DNA from: a virus
DNA length: 24,517 nucleotides
Direction: 5' to 3' (one strand)
IMG/VR virus record: IMGVR_UViG_3300035703_000402
Location: 1 to 24,517 of that record
Position 1 is the first letter of the stretch, and every line of letters begins with the position of its first letter. Positions 7,420 to 15,409 of the stretch are shown piece by piece. Both the position numbers and the translations under genes were made by a program. The notes under the pieces were generated by a model, which was given only the letters and a program-made list of their open reading frames with translations, was not told the origin of the DNA and searched no databases.

Positions 7420-7950
7420 ATGGCTGACTTAATGGAAGTAATAAAGGGTATATCCCAAGTAATGGCACAAACTTATGATGGTGCTCGCGATGAAAAAGGT
7501 GAACCAATAAAAACAGGTTTGCGCCGTGAAGATGTTCCTCCACTTACCAGCTGTGAATGCCGTCTCCTTGATGGATTTAGGGCAAGAGTAACACATTATT
7601 CAGATAAAAATAATTCTTTTCCCTGTTTGGTTATGAGCTATCAATCAGAATTAAAATTAGAAGAAGCCCATAATCCAAAACTTGGCGAAAATGTAGAAGA
7701 TCATATATCTGAAGCTCTTAAGTATCTTAAAAAAGAATTCAAAAAAGTAACTGGTAAAGAATTAAGCGTTGAAAAGCACGGTGATGTAAAAATGCTTGTT
7801 GAAGAGCTTTCGAAAATAAGAGTATTTGTTACCGCGCAATGTCATTATAAAATTAGTGGCGTCGATATGCCAAAATTAGAAGATAAAAAAGATGTTGAAC
7901 GCAGCGAACAATTACAAAAATGGCTTAAATTAGGTGGATTTAAAAAATGA
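7420..7950 (+). CDS. Unrecognised protein upstream of the terminase
   Basis: This 176-residue soluble protein begins after a strong AAGGAG site (7404-7409). It has mixed helical and strand content, two close cysteines (CEC, 45-47), and a C-terminus reading QKWLKLGGFKK. That tail resembles the end of the scaffold protein (RWLKLAGIK). No catalytic motif or membrane segment is seen. In T4-like genomes the small terminase (gp16) lies just before the large one; this gene or the next could fill that place, but I see no sequence evidence for it. It is coupled to the next gene by an ATGA overlap. Confidence 0.6.
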   Translation: MADLMEVIKGISQVMAQTYDGARDEKGEPIKTGLRREDVPPLTSCECRLLDGFRARVTHYSDKNNSFPCLVMSYQSELKLEEAHNPKLGENVEDHISEALKYLKKEFKKVTGKELSVEKHGDVKMLVEELSKIRVFVTAQCHYKISGVDMPKLEDKKDVERSEQLQKWLKLGGFKK

Positions 7951-8408
7951 AAATAACCAAATCACGCTTATTACAAATAATTCGAGAAGAAGTTGAATTT
8001 CATCAAAAGAATTTACAAGAAAATTTTTTTGAACTTGATGAAGAAACTTTAGAAGAGTTATCTAAAGAAGAAGGCGAAGAAGCTATAGATCAAGAGATAC
8101 AAACAGATCGAGAAGCTGGAAACCTAGAAGAAGTTGAAAAGGTAAAACACAAAGGTAAAGAATACAAAGCCTCAGCAGCTACAATGAAAGCTATTCGTGG
8201 CGGAGCTGGTGGAGCAGGTAAGGTAACTCCAGCTGAATTCAAAAAAGCAGTTCAACAAGCAAAAAGCTGGGCCGATGATCCGGAAGCTGTTGCTGCTGCC
8301 GGAAGAATTGTAGCAAAGAAAAAAGCTGGAACAATGGAAGAAGCTGATGTCGAAGAAGACAAGTTATTTGATCCGAAAACAAAAAAACCGATTAATAAAT
8401 CAAAATGA
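7947..8408 (+). CDS. Acidic head-associated protein candidate with targeting-like N-terminus
   Basis: This 153-residue protein starts MKITKSRLLQIIREEVE, nearly the same as the start of the 14001 protein (MKVTKEQLQKIIKEELE). The sequence includes I-R-E, matching the (I/L)-x-E consensus cut by T4-type prohead protease. An acidic stretch follows (residues 30-65), then a Gly/Ala segment (IRGGAGGAG) and an Ala/Lys-rich helix. The C-terminus is polar and basic (KTKKPINKSK). It lies directly before the terminase gene, with the junction TGATATATGA. I infer a virion or prohead-core role; no enzymatic motif is visible. Confidence 0.6.
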   Translation: MKITKSRLLQIIREEVEFHQKNLQENFFELDEETLEELSKEEGEEAIDQEIQTDREAGNLEEVEKVKHKGKEYKASAATMKAIRGGAGGAGKVTPAEFKKAVQQAKSWADDPEAVAAAGRIVAKKKAGTMEEADVEEDKLFDPKTKKPINKSK

Positions 8409-8411
8409 TAT

Positions 8412-10010
8412 ATGAGTTATGTTCTTACAAAAGATCAAGTCAAGGAAGAAATAAAAAAGTGTGGTCGTGATCCATCATACTTTATTAATAACTTTTGTAA
8501 GATCGCTCACCCAGAAAAAGGTTTAATTCCATTCAGTCTTTATGGTTATCAAAGCGAAACCATAAAAGATTTCGAAGATTTCCGTTTTAATATAGTTTTA
8601 AAAGCCCGCCAGTTAGGTTTATCGACCGCTGTTGCGGGCTATATTGCTTGGATGTTACTTTTTCGTCGCCAAAAGAGTGTTCTTGTTGTTGCTACAAAAC
8701 TTGATGTTGCTGCCAATCTTGTTAAAAAAGTTAAAAAAATGATAAAGAATGTACCAGATTGGTTGCGTATTGCCGAAATACATATCGACAATAGAAATAG
8801 CTTTGAATTAAATAATGGTTCTTGGATCAAGGCTTCTTCGACAAGTGAAAGTGCCGGACGCTCTGAAGCGTTAAGTTTGCTTGTAATCGACGAAGCAGCT
8901 TTCGTTGATGGTATGGAAGAACTATGGAAAAGTATATTCCCAACACTATCTACAGGTGGTCGTTGTATTGCTATATCAACTCCAAATGGCGTCGGTAACT
9001 GGTTCCACGAAACTTATATAAATGCCGAAAATGGTGCTAATGATTTTCACGCTATTAAATTAAATTGGGACGCTCATCCGGATCGCGATCGTGATTGGTT
9101 CGAAGCAGCAACCCGCAATATGAACCGTCGAGATATAGCACAAGAATACGAGTGTTCGTTTAATGCTTCTGGTGAAGGTGTAATAAATTCTCAAGATCTA
9201 CAAGAAATAAGAGAAGGCGTATTAGAACCAAAATATCGTACCGGTTTTGATCGTAATTATTGGATATGGGAAGAAGCAAAGCCAGAATTTACATACTTAA
9301 TGGTCGCAGATGTTGCCCGTGGCGATGGAAAAGATTATTCTGCTTTTCACGTAATCAAACTCCAAACAATGGAACAAGTCGCTGAATATCAGGGTAAATT
9401 AGCGCCAGATATTTATGCGGATATGTTGCTTCAGACAGGAAAAGAATATAATAAGGCTTTGTTGGTTGTAGAAAATAATAATATTGGATATAATGTTCTC
9501 GATAAATTAATTGAGCGACAATATCCAAATCTTTATTATTCAGTAAAATCAACGCACGAATTCGTAGAGCAATTACAAGCAGAAAGTATGACAAATAGTG
9601 TTCCTGGTTTCACAACAACATTAAAAACTCGACCGCTTATTGTTGCTAAACTTGAAGAATTTATTAGAAATAAAATAATTAAGATATATTCAAATCGATT
9701 AGTTGAAGAACTATCTACTTTCATTTGGAATAATGGCCGACCAGAAGCAATGAAAAATAGAAATGACGATTTAACGATGTCTATGGCGATTGCTTGTTGG
9801 GTGCGAGATACTGCTTTATCAACATCGCAAAGAGATGTTGAGTATACAAAGGCAATGTTTAATGCTATAACTATGGCAAATACACGAGTACAGACTAAAA
9901 TACCAGGTCAAATCGGTTATAATAAAAGTTATTCGTTAGACGAACAAAAAGTTAATACAAGAGAACTAAAAGAATTTTATAAAATGTATGATTGGCTCTA
10001 CAAGGGATAA
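8412..10010 (+). CDS. 17: Terminase large subunit (T4 gp17-like)
   Basis: This 532-residue packaging motor pumps DNA into the prohead and cuts it to length. The ATPase domain has the variant Walker A KARQLGLST (64-72), Walker B LLVIDEAAF (Asp160, Glu161) and coupling motif ISTPNG (188-193). The C-terminal RNase H-like nuclease has VADVARGDGKDYS (Asp300), VENNNIGY (Glu354) and NRNDDLTMSMAIA (Asp452/Asp453). The length is slightly shorter than T4 gp17 (610). No Shine-Dalgarno site precedes the ATG; the previous stop is three bases away (TGA-TAT-ATG), suggesting re-initiation. The portal gene follows four bases after the stop. Confidence 0.95.
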   Translation: MSYVLTKDQVKEEIKKCGRDPSYFINNFCKIAHPEKGLIPFSLYGYQSETIKDFEDFRFNIVLKARQLGLSTAVAGYIAWMLLFRRQKSVLVVATKLDVAANLVKKVKKMIKNVPDWLRIAEIHIDNRNSFELNNGSWIKASSTSESAGRSEALSLLVIDEAAFVDGMEELWKSIFPTLSTGGRCIAISTPNGVGNWFHETYINAENGANDFHAIKLNWDAHPDRDRDWFEAATRNMNRRDIAQEYECSFNASGEGVINSQDLQEIREGVLEPKYRTGFDRNYWIWEEAKPEFTYLMVADVARGDGKDYSAFHVIKLQTMEQVAEYQGKLAPDIYADMLLQTGKEYNKALLVVENNNIGYNVLDKLIERQYPNLYYSVKSTHEFVEQLQAESMTNSVPGFTTTLKTRPLIVAKLEEFIRNKIIKIYSNRLVEELSTFIWNNGRPEAMKNRNDDLTMSMAIACWVRDTALSTSQRDVEYTKAMFNAITMANTRVQTKIPGQIGYNKSYSLDEQKVNTRELKEFYKMYDWLYKG

Positions 10011-10014
10011 ATAA

Positions 10015-12120
10015 ATGCCGGATAATAAACCAATAAATAAAAATGATTATAGAAATATGATGCCTTCTAGGAGAGGTGCTGTCAACCAAGATCGCAGTCC
10101 TTATAATCCACAAAATTCTCTTTTTAAGAGATTAACAAAATTATTCTCCGGTCCAATTGTTAATCGTCGTCAGCAAAATTATAAAAGCGAAAGACGCCGC
10201 AGATTAGATAAATATAAATTTCAATCAGCTCAAGGACAGCAGTTTAAGAAGTCTTCGTATAATCCATTTGATTTCGTACATTCTCAAAGTATGGCTAATC
10301 AAAACCGTGCTGAAAGATATGTTGACTTTGAGCAAATGGAATACACACCAGAAATAGCATCAGCATTGGATATATATGCTGATGAAATGACTACCAGTAA
10401 TTCACTTGAAAAAGTATTAACAATCGATTGTCCTAATGAAGAAATCAAAAATGTTCTTCACGGCCTTTATTATGATATTTTAAATATTGAATTTAATCTT
10501 TTCGGTTGGTGCCGAACAATGTGTAAGTTTGGTGATTTTTTCCTTTACTTGGATATTGACGATAAAGATGGTGTAAAAAATGCTATCGGTATTCCTCCAT
10601 ATGAAGTTGAGCGTATTGAGGGTGAAGATGAAAAGAACCCAAACTACGTTCAATTTCAATGGAATAGCGGTGGTATGACGTTTGAAAACTGGCAGATGGG
10701 TCACTTCCGTATTCTTGGAAATGATAAGTATGCTCCATATGGAACAAGTATATTAGAAGCTGCTCGTCGTATTTGGCGCCAATTAACCTTGTTAGAAGAT
10801 GCTATGATGGCTTATCGTATTGTTCGTTCAGCCGAACGTCGTGTTTTCTATGTTGATGTTGGAAACGTTGCTCCTAATGATGTCGAGCAGTTCATGCAGA
10901 AAGCAATGACCGCATTAAAGCGTAACCAAGTTGTTGATGAAAAAACAGGTCGTGTAGATTTACGTTATAATCCTCTTTCAATTGAAGAAGACTATTTTAT
11001 TCCAGTTCGCGGTCAGCAATCAACAAAAATAGAAAGTCTTGCTGGCGGTCAATATACCGGAGATATTGACGATGTAAAATATCTACGAGATAAACTATTT
11101 TCTGCTATTAAAATTCCTCAAAGTTATCTTGCCCGTGGTGAAGGTGGAGAAGAAGATAAAACAACTCTAGCCCAAAAAGATATTCGATTTGCTAGAACAA
11201 TTCAGCGTCTTCAGAGATCTGTTATCAGTGAATTAGAAAAGATTGGAATTATTCATCTTTTCGTTCTCGGTTATAGAAATGAAGATTTAATTAAATTTAA
11301 GTTAAGATTAAATAATCCAAGTAAGATTGCTGAGCTGCAGGAACTTGAAACTTGGAAAACAAAATTCGAAGTCGCAGCTGCAGCAACAGAAGGATATTTC
11401 AGTAAGCGTTGGGTAGCAAAGAAAATCTTTGGTCTATCAGATGAAGAATTTCTGCGTAATCAGCGTGAAATGTTCTTTGACTTTAAGTTTAAAGCTGCTG
11501 TTGAAAAAGCAGGCACAGAAGCACAAGCTCCAGGAGGAGATGAAGATGCTGGATTGGCCGCTGGTTCATCAGGGTTAGAAACTGGAGGAGGTGCGCCAGC
11601 AGAAGAATCACCAGCAGGTGGAATTGATTTAGGTGCTCTTACTTCTGAACCAGAAGGAACACCAGCCGAAACTCCAGCAGCTGAAACACCAGCAACAGAT
11701 ACTGGCTCGGCCGGTAGTGAAAGTCCACTATTGGCAGCTCCCGGCAAACGAGACGATAGATTAACTTCTACTCCCGCCTCAAAAGGTAAAATGTATTTAC
11801 CGGTAAAATATCGTGGTGGAGATAAGCGTCCTGCTGGAGCTAGAACGCGCAATTATCAATCTAAATTTAACAAAGAATTGAGCGGCGGCTCAATGAGAAA
11901 TGTCTGGGGTTCAGGCACACAAGATTTATTTGGATTGGGTAATGGTATTTATGAAGAATATGAAAATAGTTATAGTAAAGAAATAATTAATGAAAGCGAT
12001 CATTCTAAAGAAACAGATTTAATCGAAGAAAAAATTATGTCTAATAATGATAACTTAAAAAAACTATTGAATTCTTTGGAGAAGAAAACAGCAACAAGGA
12101 AAGAAAACGATGAAGAATAA
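10015..12120 (+). CDS. 20: Portal protein (T4 gp20-like) with long C-terminal extension
   Basis: This 701-residue protein should form the twelve-subunit ring at the head vertex through which DNA enters. The gp20 family is recognised from MEYTPEIASALDIYADEMTT (108-127), EAARRIWRQLTLLEDAMMAYR (about 248-268), the RSAERRVFYVDVGN segment and IKIPQSYLARGEGGEEDKTT (366-384). T4 gp20 is 524 residues; this one adds about 200 at the C-terminus, starting with a low-complexity Gly/Ala/Pro/Glu stretch (about 500-575), then a basic segment and an acidic helical tail. AAGGGA at 10002-10007 serves as ribosome site. The 3' end overlaps the next gene by 11 bases. Confidence 0.93.
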   Translation: MPDNKPINKNDYRNMMPSRRGAVNQDRSPYNPQNSLFKRLTKLFSGPIVNRRQQNYKSERRRRLDKYKFQSAQGQQFKKSSYNPFDFVHSQSMANQNRAERYVDFEQMEYTPEIASALDIYADEMTTSNSLEKVLTIDCPNEEIKNVLHGLYYDILNIEFNLFGWCRTMCKFGDFFLYLDIDDKDGVKNAIGIPPYEVERIEGEDEKNPNYVQFQWNSGGMTFENWQMGHFRILGNDKYAPYGTSILEAARRIWRQLTLLEDAMMAYRIVRSAERRVFYVDVGNVAPNDVEQFMQKAMTALKRNQVVDEKTGRVDLRYNPLSIEEDYFIPVRGQQSTKIESLAGGQYTGDIDDVKYLRDKLFSAIKIPQSYLARGEGGEEDKTTLAQKDIRFARTIQRLQRSVISELEKIGIIHLFVLGYRNEDLIKFKLRLNNPSKIAELQELETWKTKFEVAAAATEGYFSKRWVAKKIFGLSDEEFLRNQREMFFDFKFKAAVEKAGTEAQAPGGDEDAGLAAGSSGLETGGGAPAEESPAGGIDLGALTSEPEGTPAETPAAETPATDTGSAGSESPLLAAPGKRDDRLTSTPASKGKMYLPVKYRGGDKRPAGARTRNYQSKFNKELSGGSMRNVWGSGTQDLFGLGNGIYEEYENSYSKEIINESDHSKETDLIEEKIMSNNDNLKKLLNSLEKKTATRKENDEE

Positions 12121-12955
12121 ACATAACAAAAAAAGAAATACTGCTTTCCTTTATGAAATTATTGTTCGCGAAATTACAAATAGTATTTTAGAAAAAAACG
12201 AACAAAAGAAAAAATTTCTAATAAATGTATGTAAAGCTTTTTTCTCTAAAAATTCTGTTTTGAAAAAAGAATTAGATTTATATAAGGCTGTTAATGAGGC
12301 ATATGAGATGCCAAATAATTTGGCAGAAAAATTGCTAAATGAAGCAAAATATCAATATGATTTATTGAATAAAAAAGCTATCTTTAACGAACAAACAAAA
12401 TTAATAAATATTTTAAATAAAATATCAGACGGAAAGATGTTTAATACTTTTGTACCAGATTATAAAAATTTGGCTACAATTTCACAAATATTTAATAATA
12501 CGACTTCTATCAAAGAAAAAGTTCTTTTAGAAAGTGCTCTTGTTTCGAAAATGGTCTCCTCGCCAGAAAACGCAGAAAAAGAAAAACTTCAAACTGTTGA
12601 TGCTTTGGCTTATAAGTTATTCGTTAAAAAATTTAACGAGCAATATGGAGATACCCTTCTAAAAGAGCAAAAAGAATTATTAACAAGATATGTAATGAGT
12701 TTTGCTGATAATGGAATTGAATTTAAATTATTTTTAAATGAAGAAATAGAAAGATTAAAAACTTCTTTAAAACAAAGCCTAACAAGCAAACAAATAAACG
12801 AAGATAAGTTTCTCAACGAAAAAACAAACATTGTTTTAAACAAAATAGAACAGTACAATAAAAGAGCAATAGACGAAAAAATGGTTCAAGAGGTTTTAAA
12901 AATTCAAAGCTTAATAAAAGAAATAAACTCAGAGGAAACAAATAAAAATGGCTGA
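12110..12955 (+). CDS. Unrecognised helical protein between portal and protease
   Basis: This 281-residue protein is rich in Lys, Glu, Asn and Leu and appears almost entirely alpha-helical, with a likely coiled coil in the last 80 residues. It has no signal peptide, membrane segment, cysteine cluster or catalytic motif. The start follows AAGGA at 12096-12100 inside the portal gene, and the end overlaps the next gene by 8 bases. In T4 this position (between genes 20 and 21) holds small prohead-core genes 67 and 68. This protein is longer, and a similar core role is only an inference from place and composition. Confidence 0.65.
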   Translation: MKNKHNKKRNTAFLYEIIVREITNSILEKNEQKKKFLINVCKAFFSKNSVLKKELDLYKAVNEAYEMPNNLAEKLLNEAKYQYDLLNKKAIFNEQTKLINILNKISDGKMFNTFVPDYKNLATISQIFNNTTSIKEKVLLESALVSKMVSSPENAEKEKLQTVDALAYKLFVKKFNEQYGDTLLKEQKELLTRYVMSFADNGIEFKLFLNEEIERLKTSLKQSLTSKQINEDKFLNEKTNIVLNKIEQYNKRAIDEKMVQEVLKIQSLIKEINSEETNKNG

Positions 12956-13532
12956 TATCAATGTTAAAATAACTGATGAAGACCCTCAGCCAGATCAAGC
13001 AACAGGATTTCAACAGCCAGCACAACAAGAAAAACCAGAAACTCCACCGCAGCTTTTTACAGTTAAATTAAAAGCTAGAAGAACACTTGATGGGAATATT
13101 GTTGTTTCGGATCATCCGGATATCGACATTGTTGTTATGCCGGAAAAAATGAGAGTTATTGCTTTTTCGCGGGACAATTTTGACGATCACATTTATCAAA
13201 CACAAGATCGATTAATGAAATATCTTATCAAAAAAGGTGTTGCTATGCCTGATAGTGTTGCCGGTGGAAATGTATATGGCTCATTAGAAGCAAAAATAAT
13301 AAAACCAGCACAAGAAATACCAATTGATAATTTACTTCTTATGTTGCTATCAAAATGGATTGACAGTGAGAAACCATCTTTTGTTTATCAAAAAGCAATT
13401 GATGATGTTTATACGGATAGAATTACCGAACCAGATGATAAAGAAAGCACTGAACTTGGTGATGTTTCCGCAGCACAAGAAAAAGGCTCAGTACCAATTC
13501 ATCAGGTCCGCCGTTATGCTTATGGTTTGTGA
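12948..13532 (+). CDS. Unrecognised soluble protein between portal and protease
   Basis: This 194-residue protein starts with a Gln/Pro/Asp-rich flexible segment (residues 8-35). A compact region follows with strands such as LFTVKLKARRTLDGNIVVSD and a helix IYQTQDRLMKYLIKKG. The C-terminus is acidic, ending HQVRRYAYGL. There is no membrane segment or catalytic motif. It is translationally coupled on both sides (8-base overlap upstream, TGATG downstream). It is probably a head-assembly or virion protein from its position; I do not recognise the family. Confidence 0.6.
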   Translation: MADINVKITDEDPQPDQATGFQQPAQQEKPETPPQLFTVKLKARRTLDGNIVVSDHPDIDIVVMPEKMRVIAFSRDNFDDHIYQTQDRLMKYLIKKGVAMPDSVAGGNVYGSLEAKIIKPAQEIPIDNLLLMLLSKWIDSEKPSFVYQKAIDDVYTDRITEPDDKESTELGDVSAAQEKGSVPIHQVRRYAYGL

Positions 13533-13840
13533 TGGATAAAATATTAATTTTTATATTAAGTTGTGCTGGCTTAACACAAATTTTGTGCTATGCCAGTATT
13601 CTTAATTGGTTTAGGCCAACAAAAGGTTTGCTTGGTGAACTATTCCGCTGCAGTATGTGTGTTGGATTTCACGTTGGCTATTCAATGTTCGCTGTTTTTT
13701 GGTTTACCGGTGTTTGTTTGTTTCCGAATTTTATTGTTGGAGCATTTGTTTTTGCTCTTATTTCTTCACTTTGTAGTTATATTTTAGATAAAAGTTTTAA
13801 TGATGAAGGAATAACAATAAATTTAAAGAACAAACACTAA
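13532..13840 (+). CDS. Membrane protein, DUF1360-like
   Basis: This 102-residue protein has three hydrophobic segments (about 4-22, 44-61 and 66-84) and a motif FRCSMCVGFHVG with Cys40-x2-Cys43. That pattern (C-x2-C-x-G-F-x-V-G beside a membrane segment) is typical of the DUF1360 family of small phage and bacterial membrane proteins, whose function is unknown. I choose the ATG at 13532, which overlaps the previous stop as TGATG, over the GTG at 13529. A membrane protein among head genes might anchor prohead assembly to the membrane, as proposed for T4 gp40, but that is only an analogy. Confidence 0.65.
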   Translation: MDKILIFILSCAGLTQILCYASILNWFRPTKGLLGELFRCSMCVGFHVGYSMFAVFWFTGVCLFPNFIVGAFVFALISSLCSYILDKSFNDEGITINLKNKH

Positions 13841-13873
13841 TTAGAGAATATTTATAAAGTACGAGGTCTTTAT

Positions 13874-13987
13874 ATGAATTTACTAGATCAAAATATTCGC
13901 AAGTGGTTCCTTCCACAAACCAACAGCCGCAGATGCTGTAAGGGTAGCTGTATCGTGCGGGTTGCGCCCGCATTAAATATTTTTTAA
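13874..13987 (+). CDS. Possible 37-residue ORF in the gap before 14001
   Basis: ATG at 13874 is preceded by GAGGT (13863-13867). The frame reads MNLLDQNIRKWFLPQ, then a Cys/Arg-rich stretch (SRRCCKGSC) and a stop at 13985. A competing frame over the same bases, open from 13888 to a TAA at 13975, reads KIFASGSFHKPTAADAVRVA and then VSCGLRPH, which looks equally protein-like but has no start codon. Either a small protein, a frameshifted gene, or a structured RNA region without coding role is possible. Three hairpins cover the same stretch. Confidence 0.3.
   Translation: MNLLDQNIRKWFLPQTNSRRCCKGSCIVRVAPALNIF
13903..13985 (+). other. Cluster of three hairpins; the last resembles a terminator
   Basis: Stem 1: GTGG/CCAC (13903-13906 with 13913-13916). 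Stem 2: ACAGC/GCTGT (13923-13927 with 13935-13939). Stem 3: TGCGGG/CCCGCA (13956-13961 with 13967-13972), followed by TTAAATATTTTTT, so it could end transcription before the 14001 gene. This stretch is visibly richer in G+C than its surroundings. It may be a structured leader, a terminator/attenuator, or part of a small coding sequence. Confidence 0.45.
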
Positions 13988-14000
13988 AGAGGATTTATCA

Positions 14001-14339
14001 ATGAAAGTAACAAAAGAACAATTACAAAAAATTATCAAAGAAGAATTGGAAGAAATGGTTAAAGAAGAAGGTGAAATGGATGAAGCATTGGGCGGCTTTT
14101 TAAGAGGTGCTGCTGGTGCTCTCGGCGGTAAAGTTGCTGGTGCAGGTCGTGCTGTTGGTGGTGCTTTACAACGCGGCGCCCAAGCTGTAGGCAAACAGGT
14201 TGGAGATATCGCGCAAGCCGGTAAACAAATGAGTGTAAAACAGGATATTACAAACGCTCAGAAAAAAGTAAATGCCTTACGAGCACAGCTACAGCAAGCA
14301 GAACAAGAATTATTAAATCTCCAGGCTAACGCTGAGTGA
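14001..14339 (+). CDS. Small glycine-rich protein with targeting-like N-terminus, candidate head-internal protein
   Basis: This 112-residue protein begins MKVTKEQLQKIIKEELEEM, sharing layout with the 7947 protein and ending in I-K-E, an (I/L)-x-E protease site. Residues about 30-73 are Gly/Ala-rich with repeated GxxxG spacing (GGFLRGAAGALGG and GRAVGGALQRGAQAVG), a pattern found in membrane-active or tightly packed helices. The last 35 residues form an Ala/Gln/Leu-rich coiled coil. The ribosome site is AAGAGG upstream. The gene lies immediately before the prohead protease. A role as a protein loaded in the head, and perhaps delivered with DNA, is inferred by analogy with T4 internal proteins. 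Confidence 0.6.
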   Translation: MKVTKEQLQKIIKEELEEMVKEEGEMDEALGGFLRGAAGALGGKVAGAGRAVGGALQRGAQAVGKQVGDIAQAGKQMSVKQDITNAQKKVNALRAQLQQAEQELLNLQANAE

Positions 14340-14342
14340 TAT

Positions 14343-14945
14343 ATGAATAAATTTCTACTCCGTGAATACTTTGAACTTTGTGAAGGCGGTGTCTGTCAAG
14401 ATCTATTGACAGAGGCTGAAAAAGTATTTGTTAAAAACGGAGGAATGATGCTTACTGGCGTTATGCAGCGAGCAGACGCCAAAAATGGTAATGGCCGTGT
14501 ATACCCAGAAAATATCCTTCGACGCGAAGTAGAAAACTATAAGAAACTTGTTGCTGAAAATCGTGCCCTTGGAGAACTCGACCACCCAGATGAGAGTGTA
14601 ATCAATTTAAAAAACGCTTCTCATATTGTTACAGATATTTGGTGGAACGGGAAAGATGTTATGGGTAAAGTTAAAATATTAACAACCCCATCAGGTCAAA
14701 TATTAAAATCACTTGTTGAAAGCGGAGTTAAACTAGGCATTTCAAGTCGTGGCCTTGGTAGTGTCAGAGAAAAAGCCGGTTTAACTTATGTTGAAGATGA
14801 TTTTCAACTTATTTGTTTTGATTTTGTAAGTGAGCCTTCAACAGTTGGCGCGTTTATGAATTTAAGTGAAAGCAAAAAGTCTCCAAACATTTTTAATAAA
14901 TCTGATAGAATAAATCGTCTGTTAAATGACATAATAGGTGATTAA
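14343..14945 (+). CDS. 21: Prohead maturation protease (T4 gp21-like)
   Basis: This 200-residue serine protease should cleave scaffold and capsid precursors after (I/L)-x-E. It shows the conserved LTGVMQRADAKNGNGRVYP region, ALGELDHP with catalytic His81, and GISSRGLGS (132-140) with the nucleophile at Ser134 or Ser135, as in the herpesvirus-type S78/U9 proteases. VSEPSTVGAF (162-171) closes the core. A DLLTE site (20-24) near the N-terminus may be an autoprocessing point. The junction with the previous gene is TGA-TAT-ATG with no Shine-Dalgarno site, the same ten bases as before the terminase gene. The next gene overlaps as TAATG. Confidence 0.92.
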   Translation: MNKFLLREYFELCEGGVCQDLLTEAEKVFVKNGGMMLTGVMQRADAKNGNGRVYPENILRREVENYKKLVAENRALGELDHPDESVINLKNASHIVTDIWWNGKDVMGKVKILTTPSGQILKSLVESGVKLGISSRGLGSVREKAGLTYVEDDFQLICFDFVSEPSTVGAFMNLSESKKSPNIFNKSDRINRLLNDIIGD

Positions 14946-15394
14946 TGAAGAAAAGTGAATTAAAAGAATTAATTAAACCAATTGTAAAAGAATGTGTTGA
15001 AGAAAGCGTACAAGAAATACTGCTTGAAAGCGGTTTATTATCTGCTGTTATAAAAGAGGTTATGAAAGGTGCTCTGCCGATATTGACAGAGACAAAATCA
15101 CAACCAGTTCAACAGCAACCAGCAAAGCAACAAAAGCCAACACAAAACAATGAATTGTTAGAACAATTAAAACGAGAAAGAGAAGAAATGACTAGTGAAT
15201 TTCGAAAACAAAATTCAGAAGTCAATAAAACAATGTCAATGAAAGTTGGAGGTGTTGATGTTTTTAGAGATACAAAACCAGCACCTGCGACAGTACAAGA
15301 AAGTGTAGCAAATCCATTGGGTGGAGTATCGCCAAACGATCCTGGTGTTGATATAAGTAAATTATTTGGTAGAAAGAAATTTAATATCATTTGA
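14945..15394 (+). CDS. Probable prohead-core or virion protein after the protease
   Basis: This 149-residue protein starts with an amphipathic helix (MKKSELKELIKPIVKECVEE) that continues to SVQEILLESGLL, where L-L-E could be a maturation cleavage site. A Gln/Pro-rich linker (about 51-68) leads into a charged coiled coil (about 69-95). The C-terminal part is Pro/Gly-rich and ends DISKLFGRKKFNII. The start overlaps the protease stop (TAATG). No enzymatic motif is seen. Its location beside the protease and its N-terminus suggest a scaffold-associated role; I cannot name the family. Confidence 0.6.
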   Translation: MKKSELKELIKPIVKECVEESVQEILLESGLLSAVIKEVMKGALPILTETKSQPVQQQPAKQQKPTQNNELLEQLKREREEMTSEFRKQNSEVNKTMSMKVGGVDVFRDTKPAPATVQESVANPLGGVSPNDPGVDISKLFGRKKFNII

Positions 15395-15409
15395 TATTAC
15401 GAGGAAAAA

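Noticed and set aside
13529-13531. GTG start for the DUF1360-like membrane gene
   Set aside because: The ATG three bases later forms the common TGATG junction with the previous stop codon and is preferred.
13951-13985. GCGGGTTGCGCCCGC considered as part of a tRNA T-arm
   Set aside because: The loop is five bases, the TTC sequence is missing and no matching acceptor or anticodon stem is found around it.
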